From: Nymphaea colorata
Taxonomy: Eukaryota; Streptophyta; Magnoliopsida; Nymphaeales; Nymphaeaceae
NCBI RefSeq assembly: GCF_008831285.2
Contig: NC_045143.1
Location: 5,651,503 to 5,715,502, forward strand
Reading direction: 5' to 3'
Length of the DNA stretch: 64,000 nucleotides
The notes beneath the pieces were generated by a model. The model had not been told where the DNA came from. It made no database searches and was given only the letters and a program-made list of their open reading frames with translations. Of this stretch, positions 1 to 10,994 are shown in pieces; positions within the stretch are counted from its first letter, which is position 1; each line of letters begins with the position of its first letter. A program made the translations under genes and the position numbers.

Positions 1-2037
1 GGCCATATAACTAGATTGCAGGTTTCACACATCCAGGTTGAGCGGTGATTTCGGGAAAACATTTTGCAAAGAATTTTTTTGGTCAAATACTATGGTATCC
101 CCTATTTGACTCTGGTTGTTTTAGTGGTGGTGATTGAAAGTTTCTATTTGAGAGTTTTTGTGAAAAATTGTACAGTAATTTGTGGAGAGTGAAACCATTA
201 TGCAATGATTTCATATTTTCCCAAACGTTGGGCAGTGATTTGTATTTCTTCTTAAAAAAAAAAAAATCGGATTTAATTGTGATAAGGATAAACTCCAACA
301 GCTTCTTTCCTTTTTTCGTGATTTTTTTTGTAAAGATGTGCATGTCTGGTTCTGAACTATGGACTGTTAGTGAAACATGCATAGACTCCTTTGTCAAAAT
401 CACACCTGAATTTCATATTTGTCAAACTATATATTTGAAGTTTTGAATAACTCGGAAACTTAGCACATGAATCCAAAATCTTTTGCTCCTAGGCAGATTG
501 TGCTACAAAATGGAGTCAGTAAGCACTCTAGAAACTTTAGGGGGATTTTCAGAAGTGTACCTACAGAATTAACAATAATAAAAAGCACATCTATCCTTTC
601 ATATTTTTAAGAGCAGAGATAAGTTCTTCTATGGTTAGTAAAAAAGATTTGTAAGATCTTTTTTTTTTTTAGTTTAGCTGCTAAATTAAATCAATAACAA
701 CTGCCATTTTACTCTCTAAAAAGAACATTTACAAATAGATTTTTTTTGTAGACCTTCCTAAACATTAATAAAAATATCTCACAGTTATTTTGAATATTAA
801 AATAGAAACTAAGTTGTGGATATAATTAATTATGCATTAATATTACTGGATATAATTAAGAAGAGCTAGGACAAACTAATGAACCTGTATTTGAAAAAGT
901 AAACTGGTTCCTTTTGCCATGTTAACTGAAACTTAATTAGTAACAGCCTAAGGATTAATGTGTAAATAGTTTCTTGTTAATGGTGCAAAACATAGTGTCT
1001 TTTAACCAATGTATGAAAAGGTTAGGCATGTTTTTGATTATTGTCAATCTTTTAGGTGCTCTTTTGAAATAGAGGTTCTTAACTATATCCAAAATGTAAT
1101 AGAGGTTTTGTTGACTACAAGCAGTAGCAGCAAAGCATCTTTATGCACACATGGCCCTTGGTTCTTTGGTTTTCAGACATTCTTTGGATCTTTTATCCAT
1201 TCTACAGATTTGGCAAATATGGATTTGCATTGGTAGCTGAAAATGAGTGAACGTACCTTAGTGATGTTTTTCTAACCAATGGGGCACTCAATATGGATAA
1301 CATTTATTTCATATCCAAGGGATCATTGTTCTTCAAGAATAGTAGGAAACAAAGACAAGCAGGGGAAATGAAGTTCCTCAGACGTGAGGGTGAGTAAGGT
1401 ATTTGCTGCTAGAGGTTGAAACTCCTACGACCCATTGATGAAGGGTGATCTTGAAGGTCTGACCTGAGGGTGAGGAAATAGAGAAAGGGTTGAAAAATAA
1501 GGAACCAGATGCCATACGATATTAAAGCTATGGGTCCATGGATTTTTTTGAGGTGATTTCATCTAAATATGGACTGAGATGTTTAGAACAGTCAAATTCT
1601 TCATTATGCTTATGCTCTCCATAGCACTTCTAAGATCAATATGTTGAAAATTTGAAAGCATAGTCAATGGGTCATTGCGATAGACATGCTTTGTCATGTA
1701 TTATAATGATACATTGTTGTTAAGGACCTTTTTGTGAGAATTTTCCCAAATCAATGCAGTTATGGCTTTTTGCTGCTATTTTTGGATTATATTTCTCAGA
1801 TAGATTTTGATTTTTAGCAAACCAGTTGATTAATTGTTGTCGACAAACTCATAAACATGCTGTCTCAAGATAAATGATGTGGATATTGCGATCATTTGAT
1901 ATAATTGATGAAACATGGTTTAGTCATCAATAGGTATTTGAAGTAAACAGCCTTGGAGGATCTATTTATGTGATATCTCGTCTTTGTTTTATATATTGAC
2001 CAATATTCATTTCTAATAGTGTTATGCTAATCTTTAG
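1..2037 (+). other. Probable intron of the golgin gene
   Basis: No coding exon was found here on either strand. The first golgin exon in the window starts at 2038 after a TTTAG acceptor, and the preceding family segment (ending just before ASLESIRD) is not present. This stretch is therefore most simply a long intron continuing past the left edge. It is AT-rich with T-runs near 250 and 660. The short ORFs at 83-403 and 168-446 overlap on opposite strands and look like chance reading frames. Confidence 0.55.
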
Positions 2038-2981
2038 GCATCTTTGGAATCTATCCGTGACTCCCTTGCTGAAGAGCTGGTGAAAATGACTTCCCAGGTG
2101 AACTATGTTGTCAATAGCATGAAACTATCTACCCTACTCAGCATATTTATTAACTGTGTGTTTGTTCAGTGTGAAAAATTGCGTACAGAAGTTGCTGTAC
2201 TTCCCAGCTTAAAGGCAGAGCTTGAGGCATTGAGACGGAGGCATTCTGCAGCACTGGAGCTTATGGGTGAACGTGATGAAGAGGTACTTCCCTTCCTTTT
2301 CCATGTAAAGAATGCCACATCCTTCTCATATTGCACATTAATGGCTTAATGCATTTGCATAGAGAAGAACATGGGGGTTCTTCCCTTTGTCAATGTTACT
2401 ATCTGATAAATTGGATATTTCCACTTTACAGTTGGAGGAACTTCGTGCTGACATTTATGACTTGAAAGAAATGTACAGGGAGCAAGTCGACCTTCTTGTA
2501 AACAAGGTATGGTTTTGTCATAGTTCTACCCTTGCTATCTTAATGTGGCACTATAAAAGCCCTCAAAAACTTCTTGCTTCATTAACTCTTTCTGCTGACA
2601 CGAGTCCTTGGAAAACCTGCTTTCTCTGGATTATTGCTGAAGTAATCAGAAAAGCTAGTTTATCAGGAATTTTAGGCCAACATTCTGATAAACTCGGATG
2701 TTCAGTAGCCAAGCAGAAGTAAGTCAAGATGATAAGCATCAACCCATTCTTTTTTGCGCCAGAGATCTTAAAAGATCATAAACCATTTTATGGTCTTTGT
2801 TTTTTCCATTTGTTATTCAGTTCTTAAGCGAAGCAAACTTTTATCACTTGCTTGTTGTCCTTGGCAGTTAGACTTTCGTTTGTGAGCCTTCGATACGACA
2901 AATTTTACACCTAACTTGATTTATATTCCTTGATTCTTACAACAGATTCAGACACTGAGTTCCTCCTTTGGTGCCAGTTAG
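2038..2981 (+). CDS. Golgin candidate 5 / TMF homologue, C-terminal exons only
   Basis: Golgins of this family are long coiled-coil proteins on Golgi membranes that tether vesicles and bind Rab GTPases. Four exons are visible: 2038-2097, 2170-2283, 2432-2506 and 2946-2981. All have GT-AG borders and stay in phase. They encode ASLESIRDSLAEELVKMTSQ, then CEKLRTEVAVLPSLKAELEA, then LEELRADIYDLKEMYREQ, then an 11-residue tail IQTLSSSFGAS and stop TAG. This matches the conserved C-terminal TMF_TATA_bd coiled coil of Arabidopsis GC5 closely, including MGERDEELEELRAD formed across the exon 2/3 junction. Only about 94 residues of a protein of roughly 950 are in the window; the rest lies to the left. 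The exons look intact, so the gene may be functional. A detached 3' fragment cannot be excluded without the upstream sequence. Confidence 0.88.
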
Positions 2982-5900
2982 CCAGCTGCTAATGCATTTT
3001 ATGCATCAATTAAAGGTTTCATGTGCAATACGAGGTGACTGTTTGATTTGTACGCCTCTTTTCTTTCTCGTGTTACTTGAGTTTCGTCTTCAGCAGTGGC
3101 GTTGCCTGCTGGTCGTCCTGGAAAAATTTGTAAGATCTCCTGATTTCATATTGTAGCATTTCAATTTTTTGAATTTTGTATAAAGTAACTGGAAAAATTT
3201 GCCATATCAAGCTGAAATATTTTCACCGGGGGCATGTTACCCGGAATATAGCACATAGCATATTGACAACATTGATATGACTGCCAACGTGGTGCTCGAT
3301 CTTTATGACTGTTGAGGCATGGAGGACAGGGTAATAGTATTCTGAATGAAGCCAGGACGTACATTTTAGGGTATTTGTGGTTCACATATAGTTCAATATT
3401 TGATTCGAATCCAAATCCAAGTAGTCGGATTGATAAGAAAATTCACATCCAATCAGAAATTTGACTGAAATTTTTAGTTTTTAAAATAAATATGATGGAT
3501 ATCTGATCTCGACATGCATCCTAACCCAAGTACATGTAAAAATTTGGATATGGTTTTGTATTTTTCTATATTTACATCCAAATCTATCTCCATCTCGGAC
3601 GAAGCAATACCTAATTATTGGATAAGGTAATGACTACTGCAGATCCCTAATCAGAAGTTTTTGAGGTTCTTTTCTCTAGATCCCCATTTTTTCTTATCCT
3701 ATCTTTATTACTGAGTAATTTACTAGGATGGGGGACGGACCTTTTAGCAATGGAGCAGGGCAAAAGATTACTGTCTTTTTCCCTCCGGATAATTCCAAAT
3801 TAAATAAACCCATCGTTACATACCAAATGTTCCAACCTAAGATCAAGAAATAAATAAATAAATACGCGACACTTTAGATCTCGTGACAATCGTACATTTC
3901 AATATGAATCATTGTTGGATCAAAATATAATGAATTCTTCCAAGAAATTTGTTTAAAACGTAAGGGAGAAATAAGAATAATAAGAATTCACACATTACTT
4001 CTAATATTTCACAATCTGGCCTAACCTTTAAGCAGATTCACGGGACACTCATTTGATGGCAAAAACATTCTGTGAGTGTTCTTTTTATGTTATTTTAACA
4101 TGGAAAACTTAAAACCAAGTGGTTGAAACTGGCGATTCTGACCCGGTCATATTTATTTCCCCGTTTCTAACTCGAACTATCTATGCCCATATTCTTGCAT
4201 TGGAAGAGGTCAAATTTGCACGGATCTGGTTTAACAGTATGGGTGGTTCAATTAAATACCCAAGGACAGACAAGTTGCACATGTGATGTGATTCTTCTGA
4301 GAGGCAAAAGAAGCCTTCGCGTCCAATTCACGGAGTGATTGATTGAGTCGAGCAGGCGACAAACCTGGAACCATAGAGATCACAGGTTTTGATTGAATTG
4401 GGTTTTTCATTTCCTTCCTTTTTGATTTTTCCTAACAGGATTGGGGTTTGTTAATAGATTATATCAAGCGGTTTTCGTGATAGTTAATTATATCAAGTGA
4501 TCTTCGTGTTAAGACCCAAAACCTCATCCTCACTCTGTCAATGTGCCTTGTGTATGGTTTGTGTAAAGGCTAAAATCCGGACATAATGGGCAGACCATTA
4601 AAACATTAATTTCGGACCCAAAATCTTGGAGAAGTTTTAATTGTTGAAATATGATCAGAAAAACGGGTAAAGGAGAAGATATACGTTTGAAAGCAAAAAG
4701 ATTTTATGAGATTTGCATTTTGCGACAGCCGACAGTGACTTGCATTTATTTTGCATGCTTTTATTTCAGGAGGAAGAGAGAGAGAGAGAGAGAGAGAGAT
4801 GTTTGAGTTCATCTATTTCAAATTTGAAATTTCAAATATATTTCTCTCACCTCTTCTCCTCTTTCCTCCTCAATGGCCACAAACCAAAGCAGTCGCCACC
4901 AGTAAAGATCATAAAAAAGAACTAAACATCATTTTATTGATGAATTATTTTGAAACATTTATTAAATATCTTTCAAATAATGAAAAAAAAAAAGATAGCT
5001 CGATATGGGCAGGCGATATACAGCATCAACCGGCTCTCCAAACTGAAATTATATGAAAACTGAGGCTGACGACATTCATAAAAGAGAGATCATACACTCC
5101 ATTTTTTTTGTCTTTTATATATTCTACGGGGAGTAAGAACGACGTCAAGTCGTCATCCCCTTAATGCATGCACAAATGCAGGTACTGCAACTAAACATCT
5201 CTCTCAAACAGTGTCTGCTTGATATACTGTTAGCGCAACAAGCAACAAAAACATCATCATCATGCCTTATCATAACTGAATGAGGTTCCTTTAAAAGCGA
5301 TATTCCATGATTCTTTCTTGCATAGGACCTGAAATCTTGCTCGTTTTCCACTTGAATTCCATTGGAAGACCACTTTTTGCCCCTAAGATTAAAAGAAAGA
5401 ACATTGCATCCCTTGAAAGGAGCAGTCGAACTCTAGCAACTGCAAATTATAGGCATACACTTACCTTTGGCTACCCAACATTTGTTTCTCTAAATCTTCA
5501 TCTGTTTCTTTATTATTTTAGTTCCTCACTTGCATCGTCCTTTTAGCTTTAGTTTCATAGTAGATGGTAATGCCTGCATCCCAAGTGGTTTGACGTTTAT
5601 CATGATATGTACCTATGCTTGTTTTTCCAAGAACCAGATGCCAAGTTGATTAGGTAACTATAGTTAGAGGGAGAAAGTTTGGGAATGGTTGACATACAAC
5701 CAAATTCTTTGTCTTCAATCATAAATACCAAAGGATAATGAAGAAAATGTACACCTTAAAAGTATGATATCAGATACAATATTTCTACACAATGAAGAAT
5801 CAGTAGGTTTGAATTCAGCACAAACCACAGATCAGCAGCAGCTTCTTCAAGAAGATGAGAAGACAGCCACCATACAGTCACAAATATGCCTACCAATTTG

Positions 5901-8254
5901 CAGCAGCATTTGTTGCTTCAGGAAAACTGCACCATGCAGTTTGAGAAATTGTGTCGAACAAATGGCACAAAGCCTTGAATCAACACGAAGATAGAACTCA
6001 AGATGCCACCAGCTTGATGAAACAGTAACCGAACTGTAGCTCATAGGACTAAAGGCCAATGAAATTTTCCGTGGATAGACTGAGTAGAAAGGAGTGACCG
6101 GTGAATGCTGAAGGACAACCCTGCCGTTAGAAAAAAAAGACATGGGTTTGCATCTCATACATGAAGATTCGAATAGATAAGAAGTTTTTCCTTTTTGTTT
6201 ATGTGTGTGTGTTCTCTATGTGTGAATAGAGAGAGGACAGGTAATCATTTCACCTTGGCAAGGAAGAAGGAGGCCGGTGAAGGAGGAAGGAGAGGCGACA
6301 GAAAGTGTAGATAGATCGATTTGCCATGCACCACCAATGCTATCTCCATTTATCAAATCACGCCATTGATGGATCATAAACATGTTATGGCATAAACAGG
6401 AATGTTGGTATCAGGAGCCTTCACTAGTAGAACCAGCAAAGCATCAAAGTGATGAAACTCGCCATTTTACACCTATGGATATAGCTCTAGAGGATTCCCA
6501 TGAAAGAAATAAGCAAAGGGATTGGAAAATTTTATAAATCCGCAACTGGAAAATGGCCCTGTGACAAATGCATATTCCAGCATTTGAACGTTATCATAAC
6601 ACCTAGTTCATTTAAGTTGTTTCTAAAGAGCAGCATCTTTTCACAGCCATAATGTTATTGTAGGTTAGAATGGTTTTGTCAGGAAAATCAACAAAACTTC
6701 CATGTCACATGGGTGCTTCTAAATGGCTGCCACACCTGTGTTGATGCTGGAGCTGGTCTTGGTGTTTTTCTGACACAGCACATCCAGTTCGGTGAGCCGA
6801 GCCGGACGAAAACTGACCATTTTAAATGTGTACACAACTAAACTATCTCTAATACAAGAACTTTATACGTAAATATAAATAAAATAAGGTTACTAAACAG
6901 TTAAAAAACTATGTAACAAATTATTTATATGCATATATAGACACACACATAGATACAACAACACTGTCCCCACACCTAAAGTTTTTTGAAAAATTGCCAC
7001 ATCTGCACCCACATATGCACCCGCAACCCGCACCCATGTGACATAGCTAAACTGAACTTCTCAAAATCTCAAGCCTCAAGTTTTTCCCTTTTCTTTGGTC
7101 CATTACCATGACAATATAATAAGATCTATACACTTTCTTCTTGGCGCTGCTAAATCTTATTGGCTTTGGGTACCCTAAAAATTGTAACTAAACAACAGAA
7201 AAAGATAACCCTTTCGGTTGCAAACCAAGAAAATCTTTCTTCTTGGTTTTCTATTTATCAAGTTTCCATAAATCTTATTTGGTATTTTCTTGAAAAGTGC
7301 AGTGTTTGATAAACCTTGCAAATTTAGAAAATAAATTTGACTTCCCTTGTTTTTTCCATTTGGATGTATCGCTGAAATTTTGAAAACTGTGTGTGTGTGT
7401 GTGTTACCATTATCTCGATGAACTCTTTACTGAAAAGGCTGTTTCCTATTTTCAGGTAATGCATTGACTGGTGAACGACTTTTGTCCCCAGCAACTTACA
7501 AACTAGAAGACTCTATGATCTTTCAATTGCTTGGGGACAAAAAAGGATTGAAATTAATGAAAAAATGTATGGCTTGGAAGAATAAAGAGTTCTATATATT
7601 TATGAACAAACAAAGAGAGCTAAGATGCATCAGAGATTCAGAATCAATAGCACATTGCACATAGAAAAGCCAAGATGAGCATGTATTCGTACATAAATTC
7701 AAGGTGTCTGGAGTCAACTAGTTCTTTCACAATTTTCTGCACCAAAGGGCTCTAGTTTCTCCACCATCGCTGAAAAAATGCCGTTGTTGCTCAAATAAGT
7801 CGGTCTCGAACGCCTATCCCCTTTAATGTTTAGCTAAACACCTAAACAGAAGCTGAAGCAACAAAAGTATCCCAAACGAGGGTGAAAAGGAGACAAACAC
7901 AGGGAAGTTCCATTGCCTGCTCTACATAGATGAACTTCCGATTCTTATCAGCTAACAAAGCAAAGATAACCGAGTCCAGAACGTTCTGTACGCATGCTCC
8001 CTGCATCCCGTAGGACAGAAACAAAACCAGAAATGTAGGGCAGAAATAAAACCAGAAATGCCAAACACCGAATTAATCGAGAGAAAGAGAGAGAAGCAGA
8101 CAAAGGCAGACAGAGAGGGACAGTGACGACGACGGCCCAAGCGAACCTCATGGCTCTGCCCTTGAACATAAGCTGAGCTGACCGTCGAATCTAAGTTGGT
8201 TGAGCTTGAGCTACCAGCAAAGACTTTAGACCACCTCAGCCTAATTAGTTATAT
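2982..8254. other. Intergenic region with no supported gene
   Basis: After the golgin stop there is 3' UTR-like DNA and then AT-rich intergenic sequence. An AT-rich stretch at about 3390-3620 resembles the dispersed repeat seen at 44.7, 49.6 and 59.4 kb. A GA microsatellite lies at about 4771-4798 and a TG run at about 7387-7403. The ORFs at 4751-5056, 5847-6158, 7464-7664 and 7948-8169 have no recognisable domain, run over low-complexity sequence or overlap each other, and are not called. A gene for a non-coding RNA cannot be ruled out. Confidence 0.5.
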
Positions 8255-8616
8255 TTTTGACTAAGTAGATCACAGGAGAGTACTGAGCAATCTCTAATGC
8301 CACATTGGAGCTTATCTAGGTATACCATACCTCTTTAAAGAACTACATGTCCCATTTAATTATCCTACATTGTGGTGCAACAACAATAACTGCAATATAT
8401 GTTGGAACATCCCTATTTTTCAACAATGAAGTAAGCATGTTGAGGTAGACATACATTTCTTTCTAGACCAAATTGCTAAAGGCCAACTTCAAGTTCCCCA
8501 CATTGCTTCCTCCAACCAACTTGTAGATATCTTCACTAAGACTCCTCTATTCAATGGTATGAAGATCTCAGATCCAAACTTCGGGTTCTTCCTGGACTCC
8601 TATGTTTGAGGGGGAT
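8255..8616 (+). mobile_element. Degenerate Ty1/copia polyprotein 3' end (RNase H), with polypurine tract
   Basis: Broken frames translate to the end of a copia RNase H domain. First comes EY-stop-AISNATLELI (8279 onward), matching the family STEAEYRA..ATAE region. Then comes an LHC..ITAIYVGTSLFF block. After a frameshift the frame reads KHVEVDIHFFLDQIAKGQLQ and SNQLVDIFTK, the canonical copia tail. It carries several stops and at least one frameshift, so it is dead. The tail ends near 8608 at a purine tract GAGGGGGATATTAG, the usual polypurine tract just before a 3' LTR. Sequence from about 8617 to perhaps 9240 is then LTR-like (AGATCTATATCTGG start), but its right border is not resolved. The upstream gag, integrase and reverse transcriptase are absent, so this is a 3' relic. 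Confidence 0.8.
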
Positions 8617-10244
8617 ATTAGATCTATATCTGGATATGGATACAAAGCAGCTAACATAGAAAAAGATGATAAAGGCGAAAATACTTTTGAGGAAGAATGT
8701 AAGGTCAATAATTCTGGTAAAGCTGATCACGCATAGATTACGAAGAATCAAATGGAGCCTAAAATCATGGGTTGCTCCAAAGTCTGTGTACATAAAGATA
8801 GCAAGTCTGGTGCAAAATTTATTAAGCAATATATTGGTAATACCTGTAATAGTAAAGAAAATAAATCTGTTGTAGCACCATGTAACAAACAAGGAATTAA
8901 ATCTCTCGTGTGGCATTGGTTGCGCAAGGAAGAAAAACTCACACCTCTTCTTGTGGGTCTAAGTAGCTTTTTGTTGAACCGCCTGCAAAGCAAACACAAC
9001 CAATGCTGGTTTCTGAGAGAAGGCATAAACAATTTTTATACGACACCAATCTGAGTGGTTGAACACTGAACGCACGTCAATCCTCCAAAAGCTTCAGAAA
9101 AAGACCACTTCAACCAAATCATTCTTTCTCCACTCTCTGAAACGGTAATGCTAGTTCTGGTATTTATATCCGGAAAAAAGACTTCCTTTCTCAAGAAACT
9201 CAATTTGACAACAACATTAGAAGAAGGAAGAATAATTTAAGTTTTTTTTTTTTTCTCAGCTTAGTAATGCTACACTTTTGCTCAAGAACCCCGGTAGAAC
9301 TTCATGTGACAAGCAAAGTTAGATAGTATTCATGGTCTTTCTGTAACGAAAAGTTCATTTTCATTCATGTATCAGTTAGTTTACTTTTATCGGTTTAACT
9401 TCCAGTTCATAGCGATTCCTTGTACGCTCTAAACAAGGTCACCATTCATTTTGAACTGCCATAAACCAAAGCCAGAGATCAACTAGAAGAATATTAGCCC
9501 AGGAATGAAACAAAACATCCGCAAACCCACCAACATCAAGAGTTCATCAAGTAAGCTGACCAAAACAAAAGGCTCAAGGTAGGAATTCCGCGCACCCAAA
9601 ACAGGTAAGACCAACGTGTCAAGCTATGAAAACCAACTACCAGAATTCAACGACGGCAGCGAGTAGAGAGAGAGAGAGAGAGAAACAATGAACCAAAGAG
9701 GGAGACGGGGGTAGCAGGAGGGTAGCGACTCAGAGGTCATACCTGTTTGTTGGTGTTTCCACCGGAAAAGAAACAAGAGATCCTGGGTTTGCATTTGCAC
9801 CTCTCCTTCAATCTAAACCAGTGGAGCTCTCTATTCGGGCACACAGTTAACGGCAAGACAAGTTTTTAGCATCATAAAATATAAAAAAAAGGTCATCTGG
9901 CGTATGAATGATGGCCGGCTTATTTCAATTTCACTATATCAGCCAGCCGGCTAAGCCTGATGATCTTTTTTTTTTAAAAAAAAAATTTTTGTGATGCTCA
10001 AAACTGTTTGTAAATAGTGCATTCTGTGACTAAAAACTATATCATTCATGATTCATCCATTTGATTCCTTAAAAGCATGCAGCCCGACAATACATCGTAC
10101 TCCATATAATGAGGGGCTGGATGAATGGCCAAATGAATCCAAAATTCCCACGTATATGGACATATAGGAGCTAAATTTGTACATGTACACATCAGGTTGC
10201 GTGTTGGAGAGATTTCAAGGATATCTGGATGACCAGATAAATTC

Positions 10245-10246
<2 letters not shown>

Positions 10247-10287
<41 letters not shown>
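10247..10287. repeat. (TA)n microsatellite
   Basis: An uninterrupted TA dinucleotide array of about 20 units. It probably varies in length between individuals. Confidence 0.95.
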
Positions 10288-10290
<3 letters not shown>

Positions 10291-10335
10291 AAGAAGCCTC
10301 AGTCATTGGTATCTCAAGAAGCCTCAGTCATTGGA
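10286..10335 (+). repeat. 25-bp perfect tandem duplication
   Basis: The unit beginning ATCTCAAGAAGCCTCAGTCA occurs twice head to tail with no mismatch, directly after the TA array. The identity implies a recent slippage or duplication event. Confidence 0.9.
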
Positions 10336-10805
10336 CGAGGATGCTGGAAGTTTGCCCTGCCACGTCCAAATCTTCCGCCTGTGGATGTTAAACGCTCCAT
10401 TCAACGATGTTACAAAACCCTCCATTCTTTTGAACGATATTTTACAGATAATATGAAGAACGTTAAAATTCTCTGGTCGAAATCGTACTTTTGGCAACCG
10501 ATTAAATTATGAAGGCAGTGGGGTGTCTTGTTGGGGACGAGGGAGGATCACATGCCATCTCACCTCTCCCTCGTTTGAACGGTGTTTATTTCCCTGGTCA
10601 GGATAATTTCTGGTGGTCTTTTGGCCAACGATGAAAATTGAGGCGTTGGCATGTTTCTTTCTGTGGTTTCCTTTCAGGCCACCTTCCTCTGATTATTAGG
10701 GTTTTGCTGGATTGGATTCGGTGAGGAAGATTTTCAGTCGAGGAGGCATCGAGTCAAAAGTCATTTCTTTGGTCGTCTTTTGGGATATCTCTTGATTTCT
10801 TAATT

Positions 10806-10991
10806 GAGATGATTCGTTGCCATCGACGGCCCCAGAGAGACAGGGAGTTGGTAACGTTTATTCTTCCCTTTCGTTGCTTTCGGAGTTCTAGTCTCTCTGG
10901 AGATGATTCGTTGCCATCGTTGCCCCTGCAGAAACAGAGAGTTGGTAGCGTCTTTTCTTTTCCGTAGCTTCTGGGGCTCCAATCTCTCTGT
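10806..10991 (+). repeat. Tandem duplication (period 94) in the EMF1-like 5' leader
   Basis: GAGATGATTCGTTGCCATCG begins at 10806 and again at 10900. The following sequence (GGCCCC/TGCCCC, AGAGAGTTGGTA, TCTTCC/TTTTCC, TCTCTCTGG/TTTC) is repeated with scattered substitutions. The second copy stops just before the ATG at 10995. An in-frame TAG at 10965 lies inside it, so the duplication is untranslated leader and not coding. Confidence 0.85.
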
Positions 10992-10994
10992 TTC

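Larger units (their letters stand above)
9240..10805. other. Intergenic, upstream of the EMF1-like gene
   Basis: This stretch holds a T-run (9242-9254), a GA microsatellite near 9666-9683, the TA array and the 25-bp duplication listed separately. The part nearest 10805 is probably promoter and 5' UTR of the EMF1-like gene. No TATA box could be assigned with confidence. No coding region is supported; ORFs at 10046-10246 and 10177-10512 run across the TA array or lack any recognisable domain. Confidence 0.5.

Noticed and set aside
5847-6158. 103-codon minus-strand ORF
   Set aside because: No domain or splice context; overlaps an unrelated plus-strand ORF.
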